Position numbers and translations under genes: made by a program
Source of the DNA: Bacillota bacterium
GTDB lineage: Bacteria; Bacillota; Clostridia; Acetivibrionales; DSM-1351
Assembly (NCBI GenBank): GCA_023415305.1
Contig: JAEZKZ010000036.1
Location: 62,001 to 126,000, forward strand
DNA length: 64,000 bases
Reading direction: 5' to 3'
Notes under the pieces: generated by a model
Seen by the model: the letters and a program-made list of their open reading frames with translations, nothing else
What the model was told of the DNA's origin: nothing
Databases searched by the model: none
Part shown: positions 53,343 to 62,590 of the stretch, in pieces
How positions within the stretch are numbered: position 1 is the first letter of the stretch
Layout of the letters: every line of letters begins with the position of its first letter

Positions 53343-53882
53343 CTACCAGTGGATTTTTGTTGCCTCGTCATTTGATACTTCATCTCTTTTACTTAACATC
53401 AGACATACTGCATCTAATGTAACATGAAGGCTTTGGTCAAATAATGAACTTAAAAGCTGTATTGATCCACGGCTCTCTTTACTGTCTGATTTTATGGTTC
53501 CCGGTACTATCAGTACAGTTTCTGCCAACTTTGCCAGGGAAGAATCCACCTTGCTGGTAACAGCCAGCACCTTGCTTCTCTTTTCAGCTGCCTTCTTTGT
53601 GTCAGCCAGCACTCCTGTTGACTCACCTGAACCTGAAATTGCTATAAATACATCATTTTCGCTTACTGCAGGTGTAATAGTTTCTCCTACTGCATATACA
53701 GTATATCCCAGATGCATCAATCTCATGGCAAAACCTTTTGCCATAAGGCCTGAACGTCCTTCTCCATCAACGAATATTTTTTTGTCTTTAGTAATGCATG
53801 AAACAAATTGATCTAATTCTTCATCATTTACTTTGTGTATTACATCAGCTATTTCTGATAATATAGAATCCAGAACCTTCAA
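53343..53882 (-). CDS. hxlB: 6-phospho-3-hexuloisomerase (PHI), SIS domain
   Basis: 179 residues, a single SIS domain with VDGEGRSGLMAKGFAMRLMHLG, IAISGSGESTGVL and a long family-typical C-terminus (SIQLLSSLFDQSLHVTLDAVCLML). PHI interconverts fructose-6-phosphate and hexulose-6-phosphate. It starts with TTG two bases after hxlA, with GAGG upstream. It is the last gene of the LacI-led operon. Confidence 0.88.
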   Translation of the reverse strand: MKVLDSILSEIADVIHKVNDEELDQFVSCITKDKKIFVDGEGRSGLMAKGFAMRLMHLGYTVYAVGETITPAVSENDVFIAISGSGESTGVLADTKKAAEKRSKVLAVTSKVDSSLAKLAETVLIVPGTIKSDSKESRGSIQLLSSLFDQSLHVTLDAVCLMLSKRDEVSNDEATKIHW

Positions 53883-53884
53883 CT

Positions 53885-54505
53885 TTATTGCCTCGCTTCC
53901 CTGGAAAAATTATTTGCTGCTTCCAGCATATTTTCAGACTTTGTTATAGCGCCACCTACAATAGCAATCTCAAATCCACTTTTTTTAATTATAGAAAGTG
54001 TCTTTAGGTTCACACCGCCGGCTACTGCCAATCTAGGACAATCTATCAGTTCTCTGCTACTTTTTATAACCAGTTCCTCTAAGCCTGCTCCATCTTTATC
54101 AGAGGGAAGGTGAACACAAAATATTGCATCCTTAAATCTCTTTAATTCATTTATTTTGTTACTAGATACTTCCAGAAGATCAATCATATATTCCTTCTTA
54201 TATTCCTGTGCCACATTTCTGCAGATTTCAATTGAATTTATTGATGCTGCCCCCATTACTGTCAGAATATCAGCTCCCGCCATATATGCTGCCCTAAATT
54301 CATATTCAGCTTCATCAATTGTCTTAATATCTGCTAAAATTTTTATGTCAGGAAAGGCACTTCTAATATTTCTTACTGATTGTAAACCGTAATCTTTTAT
54401 TAAAGAAGTCCCAATTTCAATTATATCAACAGATTCTTTTACAACTTCAATAATCTTAATTGCTTTTTCTGTTGTAACTCGGTCAATTGCAACCTGTATC
54501 TTCAT
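53885..54505 (-). CDS. hxlA: 3-hexulose-6-phosphate synthase (HPS), OMP decarboxylase fold
   Basis: About 206 residues. The catalytic DIKTIDEAEYE (about 59-69) has the DxKxxD arrangement of the orotidine-decarboxylase suprafamily. GADILTVMGAA and MIDLLEV agree with HPS rather than with ketogulonate-phosphate decarboxylase (which has EITGxW). HPS joins ribulose-5-phosphate and formaldehyde, or runs in reverse to make ribulose-5-phosphate. Adjacent PHI supports the call. ATG 54505 follows GGGAGA. Confidence 0.82.
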   Translation of the reverse strand: MKIQVAIDRVTTEKAIKIIEVVKESVDIIEIGTSLIKDYGLQSVRNIRSAFPDIKILADIKTIDEAEYEFRAAYMAGADILTVMGAASINSIEICRNVAQEYKKEYMIDLLEVSSNKINELKRFKDAIFCVHLPSDKDGAGLEELVIKSSRELIDCPRLAVAGGVNLKTLSIIKKSGFEIAIVGGAITKSENMLEAANNFSREARQ

Positions 54506-54521
54506 CAATGTCTCCCGGTAA

Positions 54522-55478
54522 TTATTTATTCAAAATTTTACCCTCTGAAGCGATAAATGCTTCGAGCTCACTTCTAGTTGGAAGTCCTTCATTATCACTG
54601 ATATGCTGAATCTGAATTGCTCCAATTGCATTTCCACGTCTTACGCAGTCTTTTAAGGATAATCCTTCCAATCTTCCGCTGATAATACCTACTGCAAAAC
54701 CATCTCCGGCACCAACAGTATCGATAACTTTCTCAACTCTGAAGCCCTCTACTGTGTAAGCTTCATTTTCGGTCTTTACATAGGCACCCTGACCGCCCAT
54801 TTTAACTATGACAGTCTTTGCACCTAACTTTAAATAAAAATCCGCAATGTCATTAGGCTTCTCACTCCCCATAAGGGTAAGTCCTTCTGCTGTTCCCGGC
54901 AGGACCATGTCAGCTTTAGAAGCCAAATCATTTATGGTTTTTATCATTATCTCCTTGCTTTCCCAGAGAGCAGGACGCAGATTTGGATCAAATGAAATAT
55001 AGACATCATTCTCTTTTGCCCTTTCAAACAACCTGTAGGTCGCCTGACGACATGATTCAGATAATGCAGGTGGAATACCGGTTATATGAACATGCTTAAT
55101 CCCATTGAAATCAATCGCATCAATTTCTTTTATGGAAATGCGCGATGCAGCTGAGCCCTTTCTGTAGTATGGAGCAAACGGATCTCCGTCTGTAACCTTG
55201 TTTTTCAGCTGTATTCCAGTACGATAGACCGGGTCAAATGTTATGAACTCAGTGCCGATGCCCTCTTTTATTAAAAACTTCTCAACATATCTTCCTAGAG
55301 GCTCATCACCAAGTCTTGTAATATACGTTGCTTTATGTTCCAATCTGGACAACCCAATACATACATTCACTTCAGCCCCTGCCAAAGATCTTGTAAAATG
55401 TTCAACATCCTCCAGGGGACCTACGGTATCCGCTACAAAAAGAGCCATAGGCTCACCAAATAAAATTACTTCCGACAT
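54522..55478 (-). CDS. kdgK: PfkB-family kinase, 2-keto-3-deoxygluconate kinase-like
   Basis: 318 residues. GEPMALFVADTVGPLEDVEHFTRSLAGAEVNVCIGLSRLEH matches KDG kinases, as does VIDTVGAGDGFAVGIISG with the catalytic aspartate. It would convert KDG to KDPG for the aldolase in the same operon. AAGGTGAT is six bases before the ATG; the previous stop is two bases upstream. Confidence 0.82.
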   Translation of the reverse strand: MSEVILFGEPMALFVADTVGPLEDVEHFTRSLAGAEVNVCIGLSRLEHKATYITRLGDEPLGRYVEKFLIKEGIGTEFITFDPVYRTGIQLKNKVTDGDPFAPYYRKGSAASRISIKEIDAIDFNGIKHVHITGIPPALSESCRQATYRLFERAKENDVYISFDPNLRPALWESKEIMIKTINDLASKADMVLPGTAEGLTLMGSEKPNDIADFYLKLGAKTVIVKMGGQGAYVKTENEAYTVEGFRVEKVIDTVGAGDGFAVGIISGRLEGLSLKDCVRRGNAIGAIQIQHISDNEGLPTRSELEAFIASEGKILNK

Positions 55479-55480
55479 AT

Positions 55481-56149
55481 TTAATCACCTTTTTCAGTAT
55501 TAATCTTAAACGTCAATATTTCATCAATTAGTTCCTGTGTCTTTTTAGCATCATGGGGGTAAAGCATAATTCCGTCAAATATATACGGATTATAATCCAA
55601 GTGTAATAATTCTCTTGTAAATGACATTGCAGCAATTTCACTAAGAGCAGCTAAATGTGATTTATAGTGTATTGGGCCCAATTTCCAAAGTTCAATTTTT
55701 TTAGTCTTAGTATAAATATCCTTATTGCTTTCTTCAAAGTAATGAAACATTTCATGGGCTAAAAGCATTGATTCAATATTCACATCACCCAATATTTCTC
55801 CCATATCATTTTCTTTAATAAGCTCTTCAACCTTTTTAACATTCCCTGAATATATGGTTACTTTATTAGGATAATTGAATTTGGCAAATACAATATAATT
55901 ATCACTACCCTCACTATCTTCAAGGGTGACTTGAACCTTCAACTTATGGGCATACTCTTTAACAGGTTTTTTCCCAAATTCTTCTTCAAGCTTTTTCGCC
56001 TGTTCTGCTCCACACCTGTTTGCTTCAAGAATCAGCTCTTCCTTTTGCTCATTGCTGAGTTTACCACCGAGGGGATCTCTTGAAAAAGCATAGAGGCCCC
56101 ATTCAAAATCATTTAGTTTTAGTAGCTCTAGTGTGCTTTGTTTTATCAT
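55481..56149 (-). CDS. Unrecognised protein with HExxH zinc-peptidase-like motif
   Basis: 222 residues, no signal peptide or membrane helix. The centre reads ESMLLAHEMFHYFEESNK with HEMFH at 132-136, and a second acidic site LAALSEIAAMSF puts Glu171 35 residues later, as in gluzincin metallopeptidases. The N-terminal half is charged and helical (SNEQKEELILEANRCGAEQAKKLEEEF). I do not recognise the family. It overlaps the HyuA-like gene stop (ATGA) and precedes kdgK, so it belongs to the sugar-acid operon. It may cleave a peptide or amide or be an inactive zinc-binding protein. Confidence 0.7.
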   Translation of the reverse strand: MIKQSTLELLKLNDFEWGLYAFSRDPLGGKLSNEQKEELILEANRCGAEQAKKLEEEFGKKPVKEYAHKLKVQVTLEDSEGSDNYIVFAKFNYPNKVTIYSGNVKKVEELIKENDMGEILGDVNIESMLLAHEMFHYFEESNKDIYTKTKKIELWKLGPIHYKSHLAALSEIAAMSFTRELLHLDYNPYIFDGIMLYPHDAKKTQELIDEILTFKINTEKGD

Positions 56150-58278
56150 ATGTCATTCCTTGCTCCAACAATAATGATTTCCTCATTAGGTTCCATTAAG
56201 CCCAATTCTGTATCTACTACCATTTGTAACTGTTCCAGATCCATCATACCTGCGTAGTCAAGTACCTTACCACCAATACAGATGTATAGGTCAGGAGTTA
56301 ATCTGATATCGCTTTTAAATACTGCAAGCTCTTCCCACATCTGATCAATAATTTTAACCGCATCTGCTACTTTACAGCTGAGAGCTTCACCATTTCCTCT
56401 CTGTACTTTGATAAAACCTTTTTTATCAACAATTCTAATTTGATCTCCGTCACCTTTTTTATTTGGTGCTGAAAATACAAAGAATACATTATTCTTAGCC
56501 ACCATTCTAGTATCTTTTGGGTCAACTCCCATTGATTTAGCTGCAAGTTTTTTAGCATCTTCTTCTGAGCAGGCTTTTAACAAGTCTGTTGTCTGTACTT
56601 CGGTTGAGCCAAGTGCAATTGCAGTTACTCTTGAGGTTTGTGAATCAATCTCAATCTGTACTTCAACTGAGTCAGGTACTGCTCCATTTGCAATAGCAAG
56701 TGCGGCAGCTTCCTTCTTTATATCTGCAATATCTTTTTTAGATGGCGTTGGAATAGTACGTTCAACAACGTCTCTAACCATGGCAAGTGCTACACCTATT
56801 GAAGATATTACTTCAGCATTTTCAGGGATATTGTAATCCAATTGCATGTGTTCTGCAGTGTAAGGTAATAATGCAGCTGCTCCACCGCCTACACCAACTA
56901 GTGAAATCTGATCTTTTTCAAGTTTATATTTCTCTGCCAATTGTTCAATAACAGGTTTTATTTTTTCAAATGACTTTGCTAAAATTGCCTCTGCAACTGC
57001 TTCTACAGTCATATTCATATATTTTGCAAGTGGTTCCATGGCTTTTCTTGCTGCAGCCGGATTGCCATAGGAATAGTGTTCAGGTGTAACTATTCCAAGA
57101 ACATTTGCTGCACAGCTGTTTGTAATGGTTATTCTCTTGCCATTCTTCAGCTTAATTGCAACATAATCATCAGGATCACCTTTTTTAGGTGAGAAAAATT
57201 CAACCTGCGGATCTTCTATTTCATTAATATCTGTATAAACAGCATATGGCATACCTGCAATATGTGCACTTCTGGGTCCTACATCCACTACACCGTTCTT
57301 AGAGGCACGAATCATACTTCCGCCTGCAATACCAAGTACTCGAACATCAAGTGAATTGATATAAGTAGCATGTCCCCCTACGATTGAATAATCAACTGCA
57401 GGTCGCCCATTCTTAATAACACCTATATTAGTACTGGTTCCACCAACTTCAAAGTATACCCCGTTTGATGCTCTAAGATACATAAGTGCGCCGACTACAC
57501 TGGCTGCCGGTCCGGAAAGCATTGTTAGAACAGGACGTTTCTTCATTTCACTTATGTCCATAACACCACCATCACCACGCATAATCATAAGGGGAACCTT
57601 AATTCCAGCCTGACGAACACTTCTCTCTGTACTAGATGCAGTATCAAGCATCTTAGGTAAAATACTTGCATTGATTGCAGCAGTTCTGGTTCTTCTTGTC
57701 AATCCATATAATTTACTGATTTCTGAAGCGACAGATACCGGTATATTATATTTATCTGCAACACTCTTTATCTGATTTTCTTCTGTAAGATCATCAACTC
57801 CAAAAGCCTTAGAAGCAACAATTACACTGGCTCCCTTTGATTTCAAGTCCTTTATTTCACCCTCAACCGAATCTTTGCTGAATTTCTTTATGGGCAAATA
57901 CGTATGATGAATCTTAATAATTCTTCCTGTACCTAAGTCAATATCATCAATTTTACTCTGTTTCTTTGCTAAAAAGCCTTCAAGGCCGCCTTTCCCTGTA
58001 GCCAGAATACCAACTTCAGCCACATCACCCTCTAATAATGCATTAGTTGCTTGAGTTGTACTGTGTGCAATGAAGATAACATCATCAGGATTAATATTAT
58101 TTGCTGTTAAGCATAATTTAAACGCCTCAATTACACCTGCCGCAACACCCATTTCATGGTCATGTGTTGTCATAACAGAGCCTTTTCCTATAATTTCATG
58201 TGTATCATTATCTATAGCTACAGCTTTGGTATGTGTTCCACCAACATCAATACCAACACGAATTGCTTTCTTAACCAT
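56146..58278 (-). CDS. HyuA-like hydantoinase/oxoprolinase family protein
   Basis: About 710 residues. An ASKHA-type N-terminus RVGIDVGGTHTKAVAID, IAHSTTQATNALLEGDVAEVGILATG, RRTRTAAINASILPKML, MRGDGGVMDISEMKKRPVLTMLSGPAASVVGA and VYFEVGGTSTNIG are all hydantoinase A/oxoprolinase landmarks. The family uses ATP to open lactam or amide rings, often with a HyuB partner; none is present here, so this is the HyuA-only group. ATG 58278 has AAGGAGA eight bases upstream. The substrate is unknown; the permease directly upstream may import it. Confidence 0.83.
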   Translation of the reverse strand: MVKKAIRVGIDVGGTHTKAVAIDNDTHEIIGKGSVMTTHDHEMGVAAGVIEAFKLCLTANNINPDDVIFIAHSTTQATNALLEGDVAEVGILATGKGGLEGFLAKKQSKIDDIDLGTGRIIKIHHTYLPIKKFSKDSVEGEIKDLKSKGASVIVASKAFGVDDLTEENQIKSVADKYNIPVSVASEISKLYGLTRRTRTAAINASILPKMLDTASSTERSVRQAGIKVPLMIMRGDGGVMDISEMKKRPVLTMLSGPAASVVGALMYLRASNGVYFEVGGTSTNIGVIKNGRPAVDYSIVGGHATYINSLDVRVLGIAGGSMIRASKNGVVDVGPRSAHIAGMPYAVYTDINEIEDPQVEFFSPKKGDPDDYVAIKLKNGKRITITNSCAANVLGIVTPEHYSYGNPAAARKAMEPLAKYMNMTVEAVAEAILAKSFEKIKPVIEQLAEKYKLEKDQISLVGVGGGAAALLPYTAEHMQLDYNIPENAEVISSIGVALAMVRDVVERTIPTPSKKDIADIKKEAAALAIANGAVPDSVEVQIEIDSQTSRVTAIALGSTEVQTTDLLKACSEEDAKKLAAKSMGVDPKDTRMVAKNNVFFVFSAPNKKGDGDQIRIVDKKGFIKVQRGNGEALSCKVADAVKIIDQMWEELAVFKSDIRLTPDLYICIGGKVLDYAGMMDLEQLQMVVDTELGLMEPNEEIIIVGARNDI

Positions 58279-58328
58279 TTTTATTTCTCCTTTTTTCACT
58301 CAATATACACCCTAATTATTTACAAAAG

Positions 58329-58368
58329 TCTCCTAAGCTTATTACTTAGTAAATTAAACTTAGGAGAC
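58329..58368 (-). other. Intercistronic hairpin between permease and HyuA-like gene
   Basis: GTCTCCTAAG (58329-58338) and CTTAGGAGAC (58359-58368) form a 10-base stem. On the minus strand only TTTTGT follows, so partial termination or mRNA processing is more likely than a full stop. Confidence 0.6.
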
Positions 58369-58426
58369 ACTATTTTTGGTAAACTTTTATACCATGTTTT
58401 ATGCTTTCTCGCAGTTTTTAGCCTAA

Positions 58427-59722
58427 CTACATTCCATAGAAGAAGTAAACTAAACCAATATTAATAGCACAGATAATCCAACCCCATATAACGCCTGATC
58501 TTAAGAAATCTTTTGTTGTATTCTTTGTATAATTGATTGCCCATAAGTTCCATGACTGAGTTGGACAACATGAGATATTCATAGTAATGGTTGGAATATA
58601 TAACAATGGGAATAAGAATGATGCCCCAAATGCCGGAACTGTTCTTAATATACTTAATGTAGCAGAACCTGCACCAAATACTGTTAAAGGTCCTCTGAAA
58701 AGACCTAATGGTACTAAAATAATAAATACGATACAAATTAATAATGTGCTTGAAGGTAAAACTCCGCCTAATATTTCTTCGAAGAAGACTGCATTCAATC
58801 CGGATACCTTATTAAACATTGGAAGGATAAATAAGAACCCAAGTAAAGAGGCAACGTCAACTACACCATCATAGAATGTTTTAGTAACAATTTTTTCACA
58901 GTCCTTAAAGCTCTTAATACTTCCGGTAACAAATAATGCATAAAATGCTGCTACAATAAATGCAGGAATTGGCTGCCATTTAAATACGATTGCTAATACT
59001 ACTGGAATAATAGGAGTGATTAATGCGTACCAAGGAGCCTGTCCATCACTTGCAACTTTTCCTGCAGTTGCTGCCCAGGAATGATTTACATTAGCTTTTT
59101 TAAGTTTAACACCAACCATTATAAATACTACTATTAGCTGAACAGCCATAGCTGCAAAACCAAATTTCAAGTAATTATTGTCATATTGGAATCCTTCAAA
59201 GAGACCTTGCATCTGTTTAAATAGTACTATATTTACATACATACCTGATCCAACAGACATTAGATAAGATGATACTGCTAATGGTTTAGGTACCCCTAAC
59301 GATAATAGAATTGGAAGAATAATAACACCTATTGCTACAACTGCACCAGCACCGAAAGTACTTGTGAATATTAAGCCGGTTACAAGGCAAAGAAGAATTG
59401 TTGTAACCATTGGCTTGTCACCACCAAGCTCAACTGTTTTACGGATAAGTGTTGAAGCTACGCCAGTTTTAATTAAAACCTGACCAAACCAGCTACCAAA
59501 TATAACAATTACAGCCGTTGCACCCCAGCTCTCAGGTCCACCCTGAAATACTTTTGTTTGTGCATCTTCCCACGTGATTACACCGCCAATCATACCAAGT
59601 GCTACCCAGATAATTGACATTACCAGGAACCCAAGCATCAAGTTCCCACCTCTAATTGCAAAAACGGTAAATCCAACAAAAGTCAGTAATAAGATAATAC
59701 CAATTGCAATATTAAGACTCAT
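58427..59722 (-). CDS. Permease of the GntP/citrate-transporter type
   Basis: 431 residues with about 11-12 predicted helices. GSWFGQVLIKTGVASTLIRKTVELGG and GLIFTSTFGAGAVVAIGVIILPILLSLGVPK resemble the ion-transporter superfamily (gluconate, citrate, dicarboxylate carriers). It would import an organic or sugar acid, fitting the KDG/KDPG enzymes. AAGGGGAGGG precedes the ATG. Exact family membership is uncertain. Confidence 0.72.
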   Translation of the reverse strand: MSLNIAIGIILLLTFVGFTVFAIRGGNLMLGFLVMSIIWVALGMIGGVITWEDAQTKVFQGGPESWGATAVIVIFGSWFGQVLIKTGVASTLIRKTVELGGDKPMVTTILLCLVTGLIFTSTFGAGAVVAIGVIILPILLSLGVPKPLAVSSYLMSVGSGMYVNIVLFKQMQGLFEGFQYDNNYLKFGFAAMAVQLIVVFIMVGVKLKKANVNHSWAATAGKVASDGQAPWYALITPIIPVVLAIVFKWQPIPAFIVAAFYALFVTGSIKSFKDCEKIVTKTFYDGVVDVASLLGFLFILPMFNKVSGLNAVFFEEILGGVLPSSTLLICIVFIILVPLGLFRGPLTVFGAGSATLSILRTVPAFGASFLFPLLYIPTITMNISCCPTQSWNLWAINYTKNTTKDFLRSGVIWGWIICAINIGLVYFFYGM

Positions 59723-59777
59723 CTTTTTGCCCTCCCCTTTAGTATATATCGCACAATTATGTGCACCTTAAAGCATC

Positions 59778-60542
59778 CTATAATTTGGGTGCATTAGGTT
59801 CAAGTAATTTTTCCAGCTCTAGATTAAGCTGTTTTGCTGCATCTGTTCCACACGGATATTCCAGAGCCAGCGGAACATCCTGTGGTAAAATATCAAGAAT
59901 ACTCTTCCATGCAATATCACCTTCATTGAGTAAAACCGTTTTTGGTTTTCCTTTCCCCATAACATCCTTAAGGTGAATATAGGTAACATAATCTTTTAAT
60001 TGCTTGGCATTTTCAATAGGTTCCTCATTCTGCCACACCCAATTTCCTATATCAAATGTAACTGATATGTCTCCACCAAGTTGCTTATACATTTCAACGA
60101 ATGTTTTTATTTTTGAAACTTTTCCATTTTCTTCAGACTGGTCATTTTCTACTCTTAAATTAATGGAATACTGATCACATAATTTATTCATTCTGCTGAC
60201 ATCGTTTGATGTAACGACATTATATTTACCAATGTTCATTTTTACGTTGGAGCATCCCATTGTAAAAGCTTCTTTAAAATAGGTTTCTATATTTTGCAAC
60301 TGAAGTTCACCATCTTTATAAAGTAAATCAGGAACAGAATAAAACAGCTCCATATTAAGGGCCGAAGCCTTTTTATTAATATCAATAAGTTCAGAATCAA
60401 AATCCTTAATATATTCTCTTCTGACTTCTGCCTTCTTTACGCCTAGCTGATTAATGACATCCAGCATCTCGCATTGTAGTACCCCATCCTTTTGTTGGTC
60501 CAGAAATACTAATGTATTTATGACCAATAAACTCTTATCCAC
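59778..60542 (-). CDS. Xylose-isomerase-like TIM-barrel sugar isomerase/epimerase
   Basis: 254 residues of the AP_endonuc_2 superfamily: LRVENDQSEENGK, VTFDIGNWVWQNEEP, VTYIHLKDVMGK and LALEYPCG are the metal-site strands. The GTG start has AGGAGAG upstream. It likely isomerises or epimerises a keto-sugar or sugar acid before KDG kinase; the reaction is unknown. It is 14 bases from the aldolase gene. Confidence 0.8.
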   Translation of the reverse strand: MDKSLLVINTLVFLDQQKDGVLQCEMLDVINQLGVKKAEVRREYIKDFDSELIDINKKASALNMELFYSVPDLLYKDGELQLQNIETYFKEAFTMGCSNVKMNIGKYNVVTSNDVSRMNKLCDQYSINLRVENDQSEENGKVSKIKTFVEMYKQLGGDISVTFDIGNWVWQNEEPIENAKQLKDYVTYIHLKDVMGKGKPKTVLLNEGDIAWKSILDILPQDVPLALEYPCGTDAAKQLNLELEKLLEPNAPKL

Positions 60543-60556
60543 ACAACATCTCTCCT

Positions 60557-61177
60557 TTAACGATATGCTGCAATTAGCTTTTCACACCTTGCCCTTAATA
60601 CATCAAGATTGGTTTTATCGATACCCTTAGTAAGATAACCTCCAAAACCAGCTGCATAAGCACCACTTTTAAACCACTCTTTCACATTTGTGTCATCCAC
60701 GCCACCTGTTGGCATTAACTCTACAAAGGGCATTGGCGCCTTGATTCCCTTAATCATATTAGGTGATAAGCAGTCCCCCGGGAATAGTTTGACAACATCA
60801 CAACCTAGCTTATACGCACGAAATACTTCTGTTGGGGTTGCAGCTCCCAGAGAGCAAAAAACCTCTTTTTCTCTGCAATACTCTGCAACTTCTTCTACTA
60901 TACATGGAGAAACAATAAAATCTGCTCCATTTTCATGTGCCAATTTCGCCTGTTCCCTGCTAAGAACAGTTCCTGCCCCAACCATAGCTTCAGGCAATTC
61001 CTTCTTCAAGTCTGCTATTAATTTCTGGGCATTACTAACTGAAAAAGTAATTTCTAAAGTGTCAATTCCTGAATCAAAAAGAGTATGGCAGATTAGTTTT
61101 GCTGTATCTGGATCTTCATGCCGGATAACAGCTATTAGCTTTCCCTTCATGGCTTGTTTAACCTGATTCTTATTCAT
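60557..61177 (-). CDS. eda: KDPG/KHG aldolase
   Basis: 206 residues: IAVIRHEDPDTA, LEITFS (Glu42), VGAGTVLSREQA, and the Schiff-base lysine in DVVKLFPGD (Lys130), then LMPTGGVDDTNVKEWF. It splits 2-keto-3-deoxy-6-phosphogluconate into pyruvate and glyceraldehyde-3-phosphate. AGGAGG lies directly upstream. It is the first enzyme after the LacI gene. Confidence 0.92.
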   Translation of the reverse strand: MNKNQVKQAMKGKLIAVIRHEDPDTAKLICHTLFDSGIDTLEITFSVSNAQKLIADLKKELPEAMVGAGTVLSREQAKLAHENGADFIVSPCIVEEVAEYCREKEVFCSLGAATPTEVFRAYKLGCDVVKLFPGDCLSPNMIKGIKAPMPFVELMPTGGVDDTNVKEWFKSGAYAAGFGGYLTKGIDKTNLDVLRARCEKLIAAYR

Positions 61178-61219
61178 ATATCCTCCTTTCTATGTATCAG
61201 ACTTTTCTGGTTTCTACTC

Positions 61220-61275
61220 CTATATTCCTATCTCTGTATTTCTATTTCTGTATCTCTATCTCTGTATTTCTATTT
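61220..61275. repeat. 14-base tandem repeat over the LacI gene end
   Basis: About four copies of CTGTATTTCTATTT (61220-61233 degenerate, then 61234, 61248 and 61262). The array includes the LacI stop at 61242, so changes in copy number would alter the last residues (EIEIQK). Confidence 0.7.
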
Positions 61276-62309
61276 CTATATGGAATGGTTGACCCCCTAA
61301 CCATAAGAGTAGGCGGAATCTCTATATACTTCTTCTTTCCATTACTCCCGCCATTAATACGCTTTATAAGTGTTTGTGCCGACTTAACACCGGTCATATA
61401 CGAATCCTGGGTTATTGTTGTTATCCCCGGTCCAATCAATGGTGCCCATTCCCAGTCATCAAAACCGCATATTCCAAACTCCCTTGCTATCTCCATATTT
61501 TCTTTCTTAATGGCATGAAGAACATTTAATAGAGTAACACCATTGACAGCAAAAATAGCAATTTCCTTATCCGGGTTTTCTTGTTTGATTATTCTCAAAT
61601 AATTCCTGGATATATCGGGTTTATTAACATCAATTTCATAAGTATGATATTTTCCATCCACACCAAAAAATTTAGCCATAGCGTCCATATACGCATTATG
61701 CCTGATATAACGGCTGCTATTGTTTAATATACTTTGGGTAAAAAATACAACTTTATCATATCCCTGATTTTTCAAGTATTTAATGCAGTCAAAAGTAGAA
61801 TTGTAATTATCAGTTGTAACAGTATCCAATAAAAAACGATTTTTTAGACATCTATCGGCCATAACAATAGGCACTCCCTGCTTATTAAGCTCAACTAAAT
61901 AATCATCTACATATCCGGTTGTATTAACTATCAGTCCGTCCAAACTATGGTCCATAAACGATTTAATACATTCAATTTCACTTTCCGGACTGTTATCTGT
62001 ATTGGAGAACAGAACTTTGTATCCATTTTTTCTGCAAACATCATTGATACCTTTAACCACATATGATGAAAATGGATTTGTTATATCAGCAATTATGCAC
62101 CCAACAACACCACTTTTATTAGCTTTCAAGCTTCTTGCAATATTACTCGGCCTGTAATTCAATTCTTCAATTACTTTTTGAATTCTTTCCCTAGTCTTAA
62201 CAGACATGTATTCATACTTTCCATTCAAGTACCTTGAAATTGTGGTTGTAGATACCCCTGCTGCCTCTGCTACCTGATTAATTGTTGTTTTTGGTATTGA
62301 CGCACTCAC
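61242..62309 (-). CDS. LacI-family repressor (KdgR-like)
   Basis: 355 residues: helix-turn-helix TINQVAEAAGVSTTTISRYLNG, hinge YRPSNIARSLKANKSG, then a periplasmic-binding-like effector domain (VGCIIADITNPFSSYVVKG, GFDDWEWAPLIGPGITTI). It heads the operon. Its leader carries an array of ATCGAT-centred palindromes that suits a LacI-type operator. The start is GTG 62309 with GAGGAG about 11 bases upstream. KDG or a related keto-acid as inducer is inferred from the operon. Confidence 0.88.
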   Translation of the reverse strand: MSASIPKTTINQVAEAAGVSTTTISRYLNGKYEYMSVKTRERIQKVIEELNYRPSNIARSLKANKSGVVGCIIADITNPFSSYVVKGINDVCRKNGYKVLFSNTDNSPESEIECIKSFMDHSLDGLIVNTTGYVDDYLVELNKQGVPIVMADRCLKNRFLLDTVTTDNYNSTFDCIKYLKNQGYDKVVFFTQSILNNSSRYIRHNAYMDAMAKFFGVDGKYHTYEIDVNKPDISRNYLRIIKQENPDKEIAIFAVNGVTLLNVLHAIKKENMEIAREFGICGFDDWEWAPLIGPGITTITQDSYMTGVKSAQTLIKRINGGSNGKKKYIEIPPTLMVRGSTIPYRNRNTEIEIQK

Positions 62310-62367
62310 TCACATTAATTCTCCTCTTAATTAATAATGGTCTAAACAACTGATTAACAATATAGTC

Positions 62368-62501
62368 ATCGATATACGAAATCGATTAACAACTTAGATA
62401 TCGATAAGCGAAATCGATTAACAACTTAGGTTATCGATATACGAAATCGGTTAACAACTTAGGTATCGATAAGCGAAATCGATTAACAACATCGACATTT
62501 A
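62368..62501 (-). promoter_or_regulatory. Operator-like tandem repeat array in the LacI leader
   Basis: Four near-identical 32-33-base units begin at about 62368, 62400, 62433 and 62465, then a decayed unit near 62491. Each unit holds TATCGATA and AATCGATT (or AATCGGTT), two CG-centred palindromes 13 bases apart, followed by AACAACTTAG. Such CG-centred palindromes are typical LacI-family operators. Confidence 0.7.
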
Positions 62502-62590
62502 TTTACGAAATAACTTTACATAATATCTAATTAAGTGCAAATTAGATTAACCGACATCCGCATATCTGCTGAACAATTCATAGATTTGAA

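Noticed and set aside
60690..61166. 158-codon plus-strand frame
   Set aside because: It is antisense to the well-supported KDPG aldolase gene and has no start signals.
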